A stretch of DNA of 64,000 nt from Mesorhizobium sp. WSM3860 (GTDB lineage: Bacteria; Pseudomonadota; Alphaproteobacteria; Rhizobiales; Rhizobiaceae). The notes under the pieces were generated by a model. That model saw nothing but the letters and a program-made list of their open reading frames with translations. It was not told where the DNA came from and made no database searches. The stretch lies in the NCBI RefSeq assembly GCF_002294995.1, contig NZ_NSGF01000022.1, positions 29,765 to 93,764 of the forward strand, given 5' to 3'. This document shows positions 31,325 to 40,600 of this stretch, piece by piece (position 1 is the first letter of the stretch; every line of letters begins with the position of its first letter). The translations under genes and the position numbers were made by a program.

Positions 31325-32448
31325 ACCAGCAAACGATGCAGAATTTGGCGCTGTTCGACCTGCTGGCACGAAGCTGGCGACGTCCGGCGGCGATTTCCGA
31401 TGTTTGCTTCAGTATCGATGGCTCCGCCATTGCATTCACGTCCGTGGACGGTTCCGTCGCAATCGGCCATGTGGCGGATCAGGAACCGCCGGAGTCAAGG
31501 ATCAGGGTCAGCGGCGATCTCGGACAGACGACGATCCGGCCCCGCGAGAAACAACCGGCACCTTTGATCGCCTCCGCATCGCTTGGGGACGGCGATGTCC
31601 CAATCGTCGCCTATCGGAGTTCCGGCTTCCTCGTCGGCACGAGTGCCGGGGAAGCCACGCATTTGGCACCCGACGGCGAGATTCAGCCAACGCCGATCAA
31701 GATCGACGGACCGATCCTCGCTATCGCCCATAGTGCCCCGAAAGCCATGACAGCCTTCAGCGATGGACATGATGTGTTTCTGTCGCGCGCCAACGATGAA
31801 GTGGTGAGGCTGCAGCAGGCAGCGTCCTCATTGACGCACACAATCGCGTTCTCGCCGGACGCGAAACGGCTTGCGTTCGATTCCGGCAACGGGCTGTCGG
31901 TCTGGGCGGTCGACGGCGGTCCCGAGCCGATACACGAATTTTCCACCCCCTCACGCCCGGCTTGCATCCGCTGGAGCTACGACGGCTCATGGCTGGCCTG
32001 CGGACTGGAGACAGGAGGCTTCGGCCTGATGCGCCTGGCTGATCGCCAATCGGGCGTGGTCGGCGGCTTTCCCTCGCCCGTGCGCACGGTGTGCTGGAGC
32101 GCGCAAGAGAACACGCTGTTTGCCTCGGGTGCCTTCCGTATTGCTGGCTGGTCAATGGCTGCCCCGCCATTTCAGCATGCGGCTTCCGGCGCGCTGGAAA
32201 CCGGTCGCGCAGCGCCTGTGCCTGTCGAAACAATGGCCGCGCATCCGGTGAGAAACCTTATCGCCGCAGGCTACGCCAACGGCCGGATCACGGTCGCCCG
32301 GATTGGATCGCGCGACGAGCTCGTCGCGAAACTTTCCGGCAGCGCGATCACAGCGCTGGCCTGGTCCGGCGATGGACAGCACCTAGCCGTGGGCATGGTG
32401 GATGGTACTGCTGCGATCGTCACCTTCCCGGCGATGCTCTTCAAATAG
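31321..32448 (+). CDS. WD40-like beta-propeller protein
   Basis: The 375-residue protein has a repeating blade pattern with 'VCFSIDGSAIAFTSVDGSVA', 'IAFSPDAKRLAFDSGNGLSV', 'IRWSYDGSWLACGLETGGFG' and 'LAWSGDGQHLAVGMVDGTAA': hydrophobic strand, S-x-D-G turn, hydrophobic strand, about seven times. That is a seven-bladed WD40-type propeller lacking strict W-D dipeptides. No signal peptide; cytoplasmic. The GTG start overlaps the previous stop. Propellers of this kind usually act as interaction platforms, here most likely with the coiled-coil and helical proteins of the same operon. Confidence 0.75.
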   Translation: MNQQTMQNLALFDLLARSWRRPAAISDVCFSIDGSAIAFTSVDGSVAIGHVADQEPPESRIRVSGDLGQTTIRPREKQPAPLIASASLGDGDVPIVAYRSSGFLVGTSAGEATHLAPDGEIQPTPIKIDGPILAIAHSAPKAMTAFSDGHDVFLSRANDEVVRLQQAASSLTHTIAFSPDAKRLAFDSGNGLSVWAVDGGPEPIHEFSTPSRPACIRWSYDGSWLACGLETGGFGLMRLADRQSGVVGGFPSPVRTVCWSAQENTLFASGAFRIAGWSMAAPPFQHAASGALETGRAAPVPVETMAAHPVRNLIAAGYANGRITVARIGSRDELVAKLSGSAITALAWSGDGQHLAVGMVDGTAAIVTFPAMLFK

Positions 32449-32480
32449 CCGAAATGAACCGCATGAAGCAGGAGGATGGA

Positions 32481-32654
32481 ATGCAGACCGAACTCACGGC
32501 CGAAGAAAAGAGCAAGGACGAATTTTTCGAACGCCTTGCCAAGTTGTCGCAAGAGATGGTGGCCAAGCATGGCAACGATTTCAGCATGGGAGCGCTTGTT
32601 CTGGCTGCACGGTGGATTGCCGAAAACCGCGCCGGACCGCTGAAGACCAATTGA
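32481..32654 (+). CDS. Small 57-aa hypothetical protein, last gene of the divergent operon
   Basis: A 57-residue acidic then basic helical protein ('LTAEEKSKDEFFERLAKLSQ' ... 'GALVLAARWIAENRAG'). GGAGG is placed 5 bases before the ATG at 32481, which fixes the start. It follows the propeller gene by 32 bases. No family recognised; size and amphipathic helices suggest a subunit or regulator of the products upstream. Confidence 0.6.
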   Translation: MQTELTAEEKSKDEFFERLAKLSQEMVAKHGNDFSMGALVLAARWIAENRAGPLKTN

Positions 32655-32934
32655 TCGTCAAGGCGCTTTTGACAGGTCGCCTCACAAGTCGCGCTTTGGA
32701 AACGCCGTCGAGGGTTTTCCTCTTGGCAGCAGCCGCAAAGCCATTCAGGCTCGACAAGATCCGAGGGTGCTGTCCAGCCGCACCGCCACGTCGTCTTCGA
32801 GCTTCGCCCGTCGAGCGCTTGACAGCAATACCCGATTGATCTCTTCCCAGGTCGCGGACCGGAGCGCGCATAGTCTTTTGCACGCGAAGATCGCGGCCCA
32901 AGCAGGTCAAGTTATGTGCCGCCGTTCGGCGGAT
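32655..32934. other. Intergenic region between the four-gene operon and sapC
   Basis: No gene recognised in these 280 bases. A minus-strand frame near 32760-32880 could be the remains of a coding sequence but has no start or known motif. The two flanking genes converge here. Confidence 0.4.
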
Positions 32935-33732
32935 CTAAGCCTGCTTGCGAACCGATGCCTGGTAGACCAGCGACGACCAGCTATTGCTCGAGGCCAGATG
33001 ACAATAGATCAGCCCGAGCGCACCGGATTTCCTCAGATCGAGGAACGCCTCGTCGGCCAGCTTGTTGAGCACCTGCTCGTCGATGATCTGGAAATCCGTA
33101 AGGTTAAGGACTTCGCCGCCTTCAAGCGTCACCTTGCTCTGGCGCGGCGCGAACAGTCCGTGCGCCTCTATTTTGTCGACCATGGCGCGGGTGGCGTTGA
33201 AATCTTTCTGGAACTGGCTGCAGAAGGCGAGCGCCTGCTTGGTCGCCTCGGTCGGCTCGGTGCCATCGAAGAACAGCGCGAGCTTGGCGCCCTCGTCGCG
33301 GAACGGCGCCGCGAGCTGGTCGATGACGCGCTCGCTGGCGCGGTCGACGCAGAGAGTCAGCCGGCCCGACGTCGCCGATTCGTCGGCGAGGACGAAGGGA
33401 TAGCGGCGGACATAGGCCGGAATGTAATGCGGCTCACTCCAGCGGCCGTCGGCGTCGACGAACAGGTTCTCGTCCTGCCGTAGGCCGGTGATGATGACCG
33501 GCGTCTTGGCAGGACCGATGAAGACGATTGGGTAGGAGCGCATCGCCGAAGGCATTTCCGGCGCCACCACCGGAATGGCGTGCGCCGAGCGGGCGAACGA
33601 GAAGTCGGCCCGCGCGATCAGGCCGAGCGAGCCGTGCCGTATGGGACTGAGCGCCTCGGGCTTGCTGTAGAACAGCGGCAGCGCATTGCCGGCCGCGCCT
33701 GTGGACGCCCTTTCGATCTGCGCGTCAGCCAT
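32935..33732 (-). CDS. SapC-family protein
   Basis: This 265-residue protein matches the SapC family (named from Campylobacter S-layer secretion and widespread in proteobacteria): 'PLFYSKPEALSPIRHGSLGL', 'SYPIVFIGPAKTPVIITGLR', 'GRWSEPHYIPAYVRRYPFVL' and 'LRKSGALGLIYCHLASSNSW'. The role of proteobacterial SapC proteins is not established; they are often beside surface or secreted proteins, as here. The start is the ATG at 33732 with AAAGGAT upstream. It is divergent from the DUF6916 gene. Confidence 0.88.
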   Translation of the reverse strand: MADAQIERASTGAAGNALPLFYSKPEALSPIRHGSLGLIARADFSFARSAHAIPVVAPEMPSAMRSYPIVFIGPAKTPVIITGLRQDENLFVDADGRWSEPHYIPAYVRRYPFVLADESATSGRLTLCVDRASERVIDQLAAPFRDEGAKLALFFDGTEPTEATKQALAFCSQFQKDFNATRAMVDKIEAHGLFAPRQSKVTLEGGEVLNLTDFQIIDEQVLNKLADEAFLDLRKSGALGLIYCHLASSNSWSSLVYQASVRKQA

Positions 33733-33898
33733 GCTCGGGATCCTTTCGGCGAGAATTTTGCAGGCCACGGCATGGCGCGGCCGATATCGGGTTTAGGCGA
33801 GCGTAAGGGCTGGCGCAACGGCCCGTCTGCAAGCTATGGACTGTGTGGCACGGACCGACGAGATTGGCGGTCACGGCAAGCGATTCAAGGCGGACGCA

Positions 33899-34168
33899 AT
33901 GGTAGCGGATTTCGATCGGGCTGTCGGGCAGACATTCATCGTCGAGACGGGCGGGAAAATGGTCGCGCTCGAGCTCAGCGCGGTCAACCGCATCGCCAAC
34001 AGCCCGCGCGAGGGCGGCGGCTTCTCGCTGTTGTTCAAGGGGCCGCGCGAGATGCTTTTGCCGCAGGCGACCTACCGCTTTGTCGGAAGCGAGCTTGCTC
34101 ATGACATCTTCATCGTGCCTGTATCGCAGGACGCAACCGGCTATGTGTACGAAGCCGTCTTCAACTGA
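33899..34168 (+). CDS. DUF6916-family protein
   Basis: About 89 residues with the pattern of DUF6916: 'DFDRAVGQTFIVETGGKMVA', 'FSLLFKGPREMLLPQATYRF', 'IFIVPVSQDATGYVYEAVFN'. These small beta-rich proteins are usually next to tail-collar (MdpB-like) genes, as here. The ATG at 33899 gives the family's normal length; an upstream ATG at 33836 would add 21 atypical residues. Its 3' end overlaps the converging acetyltransferase gene by 28 bases. Confidence 0.75.
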   Translation: MVADFDRAVGQTFIVETGGKMVALELSAVNRIANSPREGGGFSLLFKGPREMLLPQATYRFVGSELAHDIFIVPVSQDATGYVYEAVFN

Positions 34169-34680
34169 CCAGCCTCGTCCGGCGCCGGCCGCGCCATCAA
34201 ATCGTAGACGCCCTTATCCTCGGTGACGACAAATCCAAGCCGTAGATAGAGCCGCCGCGCCGGGTTGTTCTTCTCCACATGGATCGACACGGCCTTGCCG
34301 ACAGCAGCCGCCTCGTCGATCAGATCATTCAGCAGCGCCGTGCCGAAACCCTTGCCGCAACGCTCGGGCAGAAAGGCGATGTCGATGATGCGGTGCTGGC
34401 TCGGCCAGCGTTCGACATAGAGACGGCCGATGGCCTCTCCGGCGCGTTCAACCAGCCACCAGTCGGCTTCCGGGTAGTGACGCCGGTAATGCGCGCGCTG
34501 GGCCTGGAACTGCAAGTCCAGGAACTGCGCCTTGCCCTCGGGCGGCCAGGGAACGTCGGCGAGTTCGGCGGCGCGCGTCGAGGCATAGAGCGCCGTCATG
34601 AACGGGATGTCGGCGTCGGTCTCGGGCCGAAGCGAAAGCCCGAGCGCCCTCGCCCGTCGATAAGGATTGCCGGCTCTCAT
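34141..34680 (-). CDS. GNAT-family N-acetyltransferase
   Basis: This 179-residue acetyltransferase shows the GNAT core: 'LRPETDADIPFMTALYASTR', 'IIDIAFLPERCGKGFGTALL' (motif A with the acetyl-CoA pyrophosphate loop R-x-x-G-x-G/A) and 'NPARRLYLRLGFVVTEDKGV' (motif B). Target unknown. GNAT genes are repeatedly found with tail-collar/DUF6916 genes, so modification of those proteins or of their ligand is possible. The ATG at 34680 is used; a GTG at 34695 is also possible, one base after the upstream stop. Confidence 0.85.
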   Translation of the reverse strand: MRAGNPYRRARALGLSLRPETDADIPFMTALYASTRAAELADVPWPPEGKAQFLDLQFQAQRAHYRRHYPEADWWLVERAGEAIGRLYVERWPSQHRIIDIAFLPERCGKGFGTALLNDLIDEAAAVGKAVSIHVEKNNPARRLYLRLGFVVTEDKGVYDLMARPAPDEAGQLKTASYT

Positions 34681-34696
34681 TCGTGACGCCGGCACC

Positions 34697-35938
34697 TCAG
34701 ACCGGCGGCGTCAGGTCGCGCACCACGACGATCTGCTTGAGATTCCTGCTCGTCAGCTCCGTCCAGCTCCACTCCCATTCGGAACTGTCCATGGCCATCT
34801 GATTGATCGTCCACAGGCCGTTCGAGCCGTCGCCGGTGATCATCATGCTGAACAGGGCAAGACGGCCATCGGCATTGTAGTCGAGCGACAAACGCGTGTT
34901 GGCGCCGGACGCATTGAAATCACGCCATCCCGACCAGTCTTGCGTAGCCGCGTCATGCTGGGCGTTGAACGAGTGGACATGCTGTTGGTCCGACGCGACC
35001 AGCATAATGTCGCCATCACCCTGGATGCCGGCGCAGATCGTATATCTGGGAACCCTGCTGAAGCCGGGCGTCGCCCAGGCCGTCCAGGTGTCGGAGCCGG
35101 CCGGCTGTTGCTTGGTATGCAGAACCTGACCTTGCTGAGTCATGGCAAAGAGGTTGGTCGCGCCCAGCGGACCGACAATGGGCGCCATCTCCGTGAACCT
35201 GTAGCCATTGTCGATCTGCACCCATTGCGTCCAGTCGGCCGGCGTCAATGCTCTTGCCTTGGCTTGCTGGCACCGATAAAGGGCCAGGGCGGAGTTGATG
35301 CCGAACAGCGCGATGCGGCCGTCCGCCTGGCGGATAGACGTGATCGCCACAAGCTGGCCGGGAATCTGCTGCCAGCTGCTCCACGGCTGGGCGGGCGACG
35401 CGATCTCGTCCACGGTGACCACGATCGGCGTCGACGTGCCGGGCGGCGTGATGGTTTTCTGCACCTGAACGATGACGTCGGGGTTCTGGTATATCCACCA
35501 GATGCGGCCCAGGTTGTCGGTGAGGAATATCTCGATGCGACCGTCGGCATCGCGCGCCATCGACAGCTTCTGGTAGAGGACCGCGCCTAGCGGTGCGCCG
35601 ATGTTGACCGGCGGGTTCCATTTCTCGATCGGACCGACCTGATTTGGGTCTTCGCTGATGAAATACAGAGCGGAGTTTCCCGCCTGCTGGGCGACGACCG
35701 CGACGCGACCATCCTTGGTCAGGCCAGCGGTCATGGTGGTGAACGCGCCAGGTGCGATCGGCGACCACGCCGATGGCCACGGCCCGTTCGGGGAAGTCTG
35801 CGCCTTCTGGATCAACCGACCGGCGTCGGAATCGATGCCGATCACCATCAGCCGCGACAATTCGAAGAACGAGGCGCCGGCAGGCATGTGGCCTTGAGGT
35901 GCCACGAGGGATGGTAGGTGAGCTTCGTCGTTAGCCAT
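34697..35938 (-). CDS. Tectonin/PLL-like beta-propeller protein
   Basis: The 413-residue protein is made of repeated units with W-x-x-W and a D-G-R-I/L-A/E-L/I-F motif: 'TKDGRVAVVAQQAGNSALYF', 'ARDADGRIEIFLTDNLGRIW', 'RQADGRIALFGINSALALYR', 'YNADGRLALFSMMITGDGSN'. That is the pattern of PLL-type (fucose-binding) and tectonin-type propellers, with about five to seven blades. No signal peptide is evident. It lies directly behind three tail-collar genes and probably binds sugars or surface polymers. Confidence 0.75.
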   Translation of the reverse strand: MANDEAHLPSLVAPQGHMPAGASFFELSRLMVIGIDSDAGRLIQKAQTSPNGPWPSAWSPIAPGAFTTMTAGLTKDGRVAVVAQQAGNSALYFISEDPNQVGPIEKWNPPVNIGAPLGAVLYQKLSMARDADGRIEIFLTDNLGRIWWIYQNPDVIVQVQKTITPPGTSTPIVVTVDEIASPAQPWSSWQQIPGQLVAITSIRQADGRIALFGINSALALYRCQQAKARALTPADWTQWVQIDNGYRFTEMAPIVGPLGATNLFAMTQQGQVLHTKQQPAGSDTWTAWATPGFSRVPRYTICAGIQGDGDIMLVASDQQHVHSFNAQHDAATQDWSGWRDFNASGANTRLSLDYNADGRLALFSMMITGDGSNGLWTINQMAMDSSEWEWSWTELTSRNLKQIVVVRDLTPPV

Positions 35939-35967
35939 TGTGTCGGCCCTGCCTTGTTGGCTCGAAA

Positions 35968-36498
35968 TCAGGATCTCGGTGGGAAAACGCCCTGCAGCGC
36001 GATGCAGAAATAGCAGGTGAGATAAGGCTGCAGGTTGTTGTGCGGCTGGTCGCCGCCGGCGGGAGCCAGCATATTGGCATTCATCTGCACCAACGCTGGT
36101 TGCGGGCTGCCGGCGACATAGGCATTCGCGTTGACCGACCGGGCAAGCGAGCGGGCTGGCGTCGGAGCACCCTGGTCTGCGGGCAGGTTGGCCGCCATCA
36201 TGCCGTGCGAATGCATGGGGATTTCCGACTCAAGCAGGGTCACCGCCTCCGAACCACCCGTCTCGCCGAGATCGTGCAGGGACAGGCCGGGGCCCTGCCC
36301 AGGGTGCATCGGCGCGCTGCCCTGGAGATCGGGCAGCGCGAAGTTCGACTTGCCGTTGCCCCCATAGGTGGTGCCCAGCAGCGAGAACAGCGCCGTATTC
36401 TGCGACAGCGGCAGAAGCTGCCCATCGCACCATGCCCAGCCCTTGGGGGCGAAATTGAACGGGAAAATGCGGATTTCGGCGACGAACGGATCGGCCAT
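35968..36498 (-). CDS. Tail-collar domain protein (MdpB-like), copy 3
   Basis: This 176-residue protein belongs to the phage tail collar / microcystin-dependent protein MdpB family: 'PFVAEIRIFPFNFAPKGWAW', 'CDGQLLPLSQNTALFSLLGT', 'TYGGNGKSNFALPDLQGSAP' and a variable Ala/Pro-rich loop before 'NLQPYLTCYFCIALQGVFPP'. The family is found in phage tail fibres and in free-standing bacterial clusters with three tandem copies. It is the last and most divergent of the three copies here. Confidence 0.9.
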   Translation of the reverse strand: MADPFVAEIRIFPFNFAPKGWAWCDGQLLPLSQNTALFSLLGTTYGGNGKSNFALPDLQGSAPMHPGQGPGLSLHDLGETGGSEAVTLLESEIPMHSHGMMAANLPADQGAPTPARSLARSVNANAYVAGSPQPALVQMNANMLAPAGGDQPHNNLQPYLTCYFCIALQGVFPPRS

Positions 36499-36510
36499 GG
36501 CGGTCCCTCT

Positions 36511-37017
36511 TCAAGTCGGCGACGGGAAGATGCCGAACAGCGAGATGATGAAATTGACGCAGAGATAGGGCTGGAAGTTCGTGTGCGGCTGGCTACCGCC
36601 GGTGGAACTGACGGCCAGCGGGTTCAGCGCGATCGTCGGCGACTGATCCTTGTAGACCAGAATAGCGCCGCTCATCTGATCGAGCACACCGCCCTCCGGA
36701 TTCGAACCGGTGCCCGTGTTTCCCGATGCAAGCATGGGATGCCCATGCGCGGGGATCTGCTGAGCGGTCAGCGTGATCTCCTCGGCGCCGCCGGTCTCGG
36801 CCAGGGTAAAGCCGTTGCCTTGATGCAGCGGCAAACGGCCGCGCAGATCGGGCAGTGCGAAGGTGCTCTCGCCGTCGCCGCCATAGGTGGTGCCGATCAG
36901 TTGGAAGAGCGTCTCGTTCTCGGAGATCGGCAGGAGCTGCCCCTCGCAGAACATCCAGCCGGCCGGCGCGAAATTGCCGGCAAAAATCCGGATTTCGCCA
37001 ACATAGGGTTGTGCCAT
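36511..37017 (-). CDS. Tail-collar domain protein (MdpB-like), copy 2
   Basis: 168 residues with the same plan: 'PYVGEIRIFAGNFAPAGWMF', 'CEGQLLPISENETLFQLIGT', 'TYGGDGESTFALPDLRGRLP' and a terminal 'NFQPYLCVNFIISLFGIFPS'. The His-rich segment 'QQIPAHGHPM' is the collar-domain loop that in phage T4 gp12 homologues binds metal. 12 bases separate it from the next copy. Differences between the copies are concentrated in the loop after 'PAHGH', as expected if each recognises a different partner. Confidence 0.9.
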   Translation of the reverse strand: MAQPYVGEIRIFAGNFAPAGWMFCEGQLLPISENETLFQLIGTTYGGDGESTFALPDLRGRLPLHQGNGFTLAETGGAEEITLTAQQIPAHGHPMLASGNTGTGSNPEGGVLDQMSGAILVYKDQSPTIALNPLAVSSTGGSQPHTNFQPYLCVNFIISLFGIFPSPT

Positions 37018-37029
37018 GGATCGCGTTCC

Positions 37030-37527
37030 TCAGGTCGGCGACGGAAAAATGCCCTGCAGGGCGATGCAGAAGCTCAGCGTCAGGAACGGCTGCATGTTGA
37101 GATGAGCCTGGTCCCCACCGATATTCGTGATCGTTCCGGAATTGATCGACGTCTGTTGGGCCGGCTGAGTGTAGGCATTGTTGAACGCGCCCAGGAACGC
37201 ATTGCCCGGCAGCGCCACGGCTCCGTTTGTATTGGTGGCGTTGCCGACATGCGTATGGGTCGGCAGTTCCGAAATGGATAGGGTATGCGCCTGTTCGCCG
37301 CCGCGCTCGCCAAGGATGTGGCTGCCGCCGACATGGATCGGTACGCGCCCGCGGAAATCGGGCAGCGCGAAATTGACCCGGCCGTCGCCGCCGAAGGTGG
37401 TGCCGAGCAGCGAGAAGAGCGCCTGGTTCTGGTTGATGGGAAGGAGCTGCCCATTGCACAGCGCCCATCCTTGGGGCGCAAAGACAAACGACATGATCCT
37501 GATTTCCGATAGAAACGGCTCAGCCAT
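37030..37527 (-). CDS. Tail-collar domain protein (MdpB-like), copy 1
   Basis: 165 residues: 'PFLSEIRIMSFVFAPQGWAL', 'CNGQLLPINQNQALFSLLGT', 'TFGGDGRVNFALPDFRGRVP', 'ISELPTHTHVGNATNTNGAV' and a terminal 'NMQPFLTLSFCIALQGIFPS'. It is the first gene of the tail-collar trio; the giant autotransporter gene ends 136 bases upstream on the same strand. The ATG at 37527 is preferred to a GTG two codons earlier because AAGG lies at a normal distance. There are no other phage genes in the window, so this is a domesticated rather than prophage locus. Confidence 0.9.
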   Translation of the reverse strand: MAEPFLSEIRIMSFVFAPQGWALCNGQLLPINQNQALFSLLGTTFGGDGRVNFALPDFRGRVPIHVGGSHILGERGGEQAHTLSISELPTHTHVGNATNTNGAVALPGNAFLGAFNNAYTQPAQQTSINSGTITNIGGDQAHLNMQPFLTLSFCIALQGIFPSPT

Positions 37528-37533
37528 CTTCAC

Positions 37534-37669
37534 GCCTTTACTTGAGGTTTTCCTATCTTAGGTAGATTTATTACCAACGTCGAATCTCGCTTTTCTCGAT
37601 TGACGATATCTATTTTATGACAACTTTCATATTTCTCTCGCGCACTTCGAGGTAACTTAGAGCCGATAG
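37534..37669. other. AT-rich gap between the giant gene and the tail-collar operon
   Basis: This 136-base gap is clearly more AT-rich than its surroundings and probably contains the promoter of the tail-collar genes. No hairpin terminator for the giant gene is obvious. Confidence 0.35.
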
Positions 37670-40600
37670 TTAGAATTGCGGACCTCCGAAGAACCCGCCG
37701 CCTGCTGGCTGAGTGCTGTCTCCGAAGGCAAACACGGCCTGGGCGTTGGTGAACGTTCCCGTGTTGTTGGCGGCCACGTAGGCCTGGATGGCCGAGAAGT
37801 CATACGGCGTTCCGACATAGTTCGGGCTGCCGATAAGACCCATGCGGGAATTGCCTTCCTGCTCAAGGACGATACCGGCAACCAGCGCTCCGATTGCATT
37901 CGCGCCGAGATCAATTGTGTTGCGCAATGCCCCGGCACCGCCGATGGTCAGATTGAGCTTGTTGTTGTCGGGGCTGCCGCTGTTGACGGTGTTCGAGCCA
38001 GACTGGATATAGATGCCCGAGAACGAACTCGCCTGGTCCAGCGTGTCAATCGTGTTGCCCTGGACGACGGCGGTCATGGTACCCCCACCGCCGTTGCGAA
38101 GCAGCAGGTCGATGGCACCGCGGGCTGCGACGACACCGGAGACATGATTGTTGGTGATCGTCGTGCTCGAGTTGCCCGCGCCGTCCTGATAGACCGCGAT
38201 GCCTTCGCCACCCGTCGAGCCGCTGCCGGCTACACCCTGCGTGCCGATCGTGTTGCTGTCGATGGTGCCGACGAACGAGGCGTTCGTGCCGGTGCCCTTG
38301 GCAACGGCCAGCACGGCTCCGGCTGCGCCGGAAATCGTGTTGTGAGAGATGTTGTAGGTCAGCGTCACGTTGTTCGCCGGGCCGCCCCCACCGATCGTGA
38401 TGCCGCCGCCGCCGGACACGATGTTCTGGTTGGTGTTGTTCATCATGTTGCCGAGGCTGGCTGTCGCGCCGCCGAGCACCAGGTCCGAGCTGACTGTGCC
38501 GAGCAGGTTGAGCTGGAACATGTCGCCCCTGGCCGAGGTGACGGTCGAACTCTGCATGGTGACGTTGAACGTGCCGCCGGTCGCCTGCAGGGCGACGGCG
38601 TCGTTGGAGGCATTGCCGGCGCCGCTCTGCGTCGCGAAGGTCGATCCGGTGATGGTCAGCCGGTTCAGCGTCTGGCCGCCGTCGTTGAAGACATGGAAGG
38701 CATCGTAGGCGGCACCTGTGAAGGTCGAGTTTGAAACCGCCGCCGATCCGCTCAAGCCGGTGAAGTAGGCGGCACCTTCTCCTATGCCGCCGACCGAGGT
38801 GCCATTGGTGCCGCTGATGACCACATGGTCCAGCGCGAGGCCCGTCACATTGGTGCCGACGATGCCGTAGTTCTGGAAGTCGTTCAACTGCATCCAGGAA
38901 AGCTGCAGGTCGGAGGTGTTGTTCAGATAGATGCCGCTGCCTTGCGTTGTGCTGCCGTCGGCACCGGTCTTGGTGGCGATCGTGCCGCCCGATCCGGCCG
39001 TGCCGGTGCCGGTCACATGCAGGCCGCCGCTCGAACCGGTGCTGTCGAGGATGATGCCGTTGGCCGACCCGCCATTGGACGTGACCTTCTGGAACGTCAG
39101 ATCGCTGGCGCCGATCGTGGTGTTGGCGATGTTGAGCGCGGTGCCGGTGGTCGATGTGATGGTGTTGCCGGTGCCCTGCACCGTCACCGTGCCGCCGCCG
39201 GTCGCGCTGAAGCCTGTGCCGCTGCTGGTGTTGATAACCAGGCCGCCATTGGTGAAGTTGACGGTGCTGCCGGTGTTGTTGGTGAGGCTCACCGCTGCAT
39301 TGGTGCCGGTGGACAGCGTCTTGGCAGCGCCCGAGAAATTGATCGTGCTGCCGCTGTTCGCGTTGACCACGATGCCGTTGCCCACGGCGCCGGTGGCGCT
39401 GATCGTGCCGGACAGTGTCGTGGTTCCGCCGGTGCGCGACGCAATGCTGACGACGTTGCCGGCGGTCGTCTTGGTGATGGAGCCGCTATAACTGATGTTG
39501 GCCGTGCCGCCGGTGACGTTGAAGGCCGCGCCAGAGGCGGCGCTCAGTGCGCCGGAGCCGAGATTGACGGTGCCGGTGACGTTGCTCAGGCCGACGTTGG
39601 AGGTTCCGCCTGCCGACGACGTGGAGTCGAGCGCAATGTTGGCGGCGACGCCGGAGAGGCTGATCGCCTGACCGCCGGTCGCGTTCAGCATCTCACTGCC
39701 GCCGGTAGCGCTGATCGTCATCGCACCGGCGGTACCGAGAATGCCGGTGCCGCTCGTGGTATCGACAGTGATCCCGCCGGCGAAGCTTACCGTGCCGCCG
39801 CCTTGCGAGACCCCGACACCGGCCGCGGTGTCGATGTTGGCGAGGCCGCCGACATTGAGCGAGCCCGTTGCCACATGGATGCCGCCGCCGGCCGTGGAGG
39901 TGTTGTTGACCGTCACGGTGTTGAAGTTGAAGGTGCCGGTGTTGGTGTTGATGGCGTCGATGCCGAAGCCGGAAGTGCCGGAGATGCTGGTCGCGCCGGA
40001 GACGGTGAAGCTGCCGGCGACCGTGTCGAAGATGATGCCGCTGGCGCCGCCGGTCGAGGTGACGCTGCTGAAGCTCATGCCGACGGTCAGCGGATCGAGA
40101 TTGAAGGCCGCACCGCTTGTGGTGTCGACCACGCCGCCGGTGTTGTTCAGCGTGAAAGTCGTGCCGGCGCCCTTGGTGTCGACCAGCACGCCGGTACCGG
40201 CGTTGTTGGCGACGTTGAGCGTGGTGAAATTGAGCGTGCCTATCGGGTTGAGGAAGTTGAGACCGTCGCCCTGGACGCGCGCGCCGGTCGTGCCGACCGT
40301 CAGTGTGCCGCCAGGCGCGCCAATGTCGAAATGGACGTTGTTGAAGGCGATGCCGCCGCTGGTTCCGTTGCCGGTGACCGAATTGTCCGAGAACGAATTG
40401 AGGAGGATGGAATCCTGCGCCGCCGACAGGTTCTGGCCGCCGAAGCTGACCGTGGTGCCCGCGGCGGTGCGCTGGAAGACGTTATTGTCGATGCTCGCCT
40501 GCAGCATGTCGACCGTGCCGCCGGTGGTGGCGAAGCTGAGCGCCGCGCCTCCGGCGGTGATGTCGTTGTTCCTGATGACGAAATTCGAAGCGGCGGTCGC

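Noticed and set aside
32760..32880. Minus-strand peptide containing 'AVRLDSTL' considered as a transposase remnant
   Set aside because: The match to transposase D-S-T motifs is too short and the flanks give no support.
37030..37527. Tail-collar genes considered as evidence of a prophage
   Set aside because: No capsid, terminase, portal, integrase or lysis genes are nearby; such trios occur as stand-alone bacterial loci.
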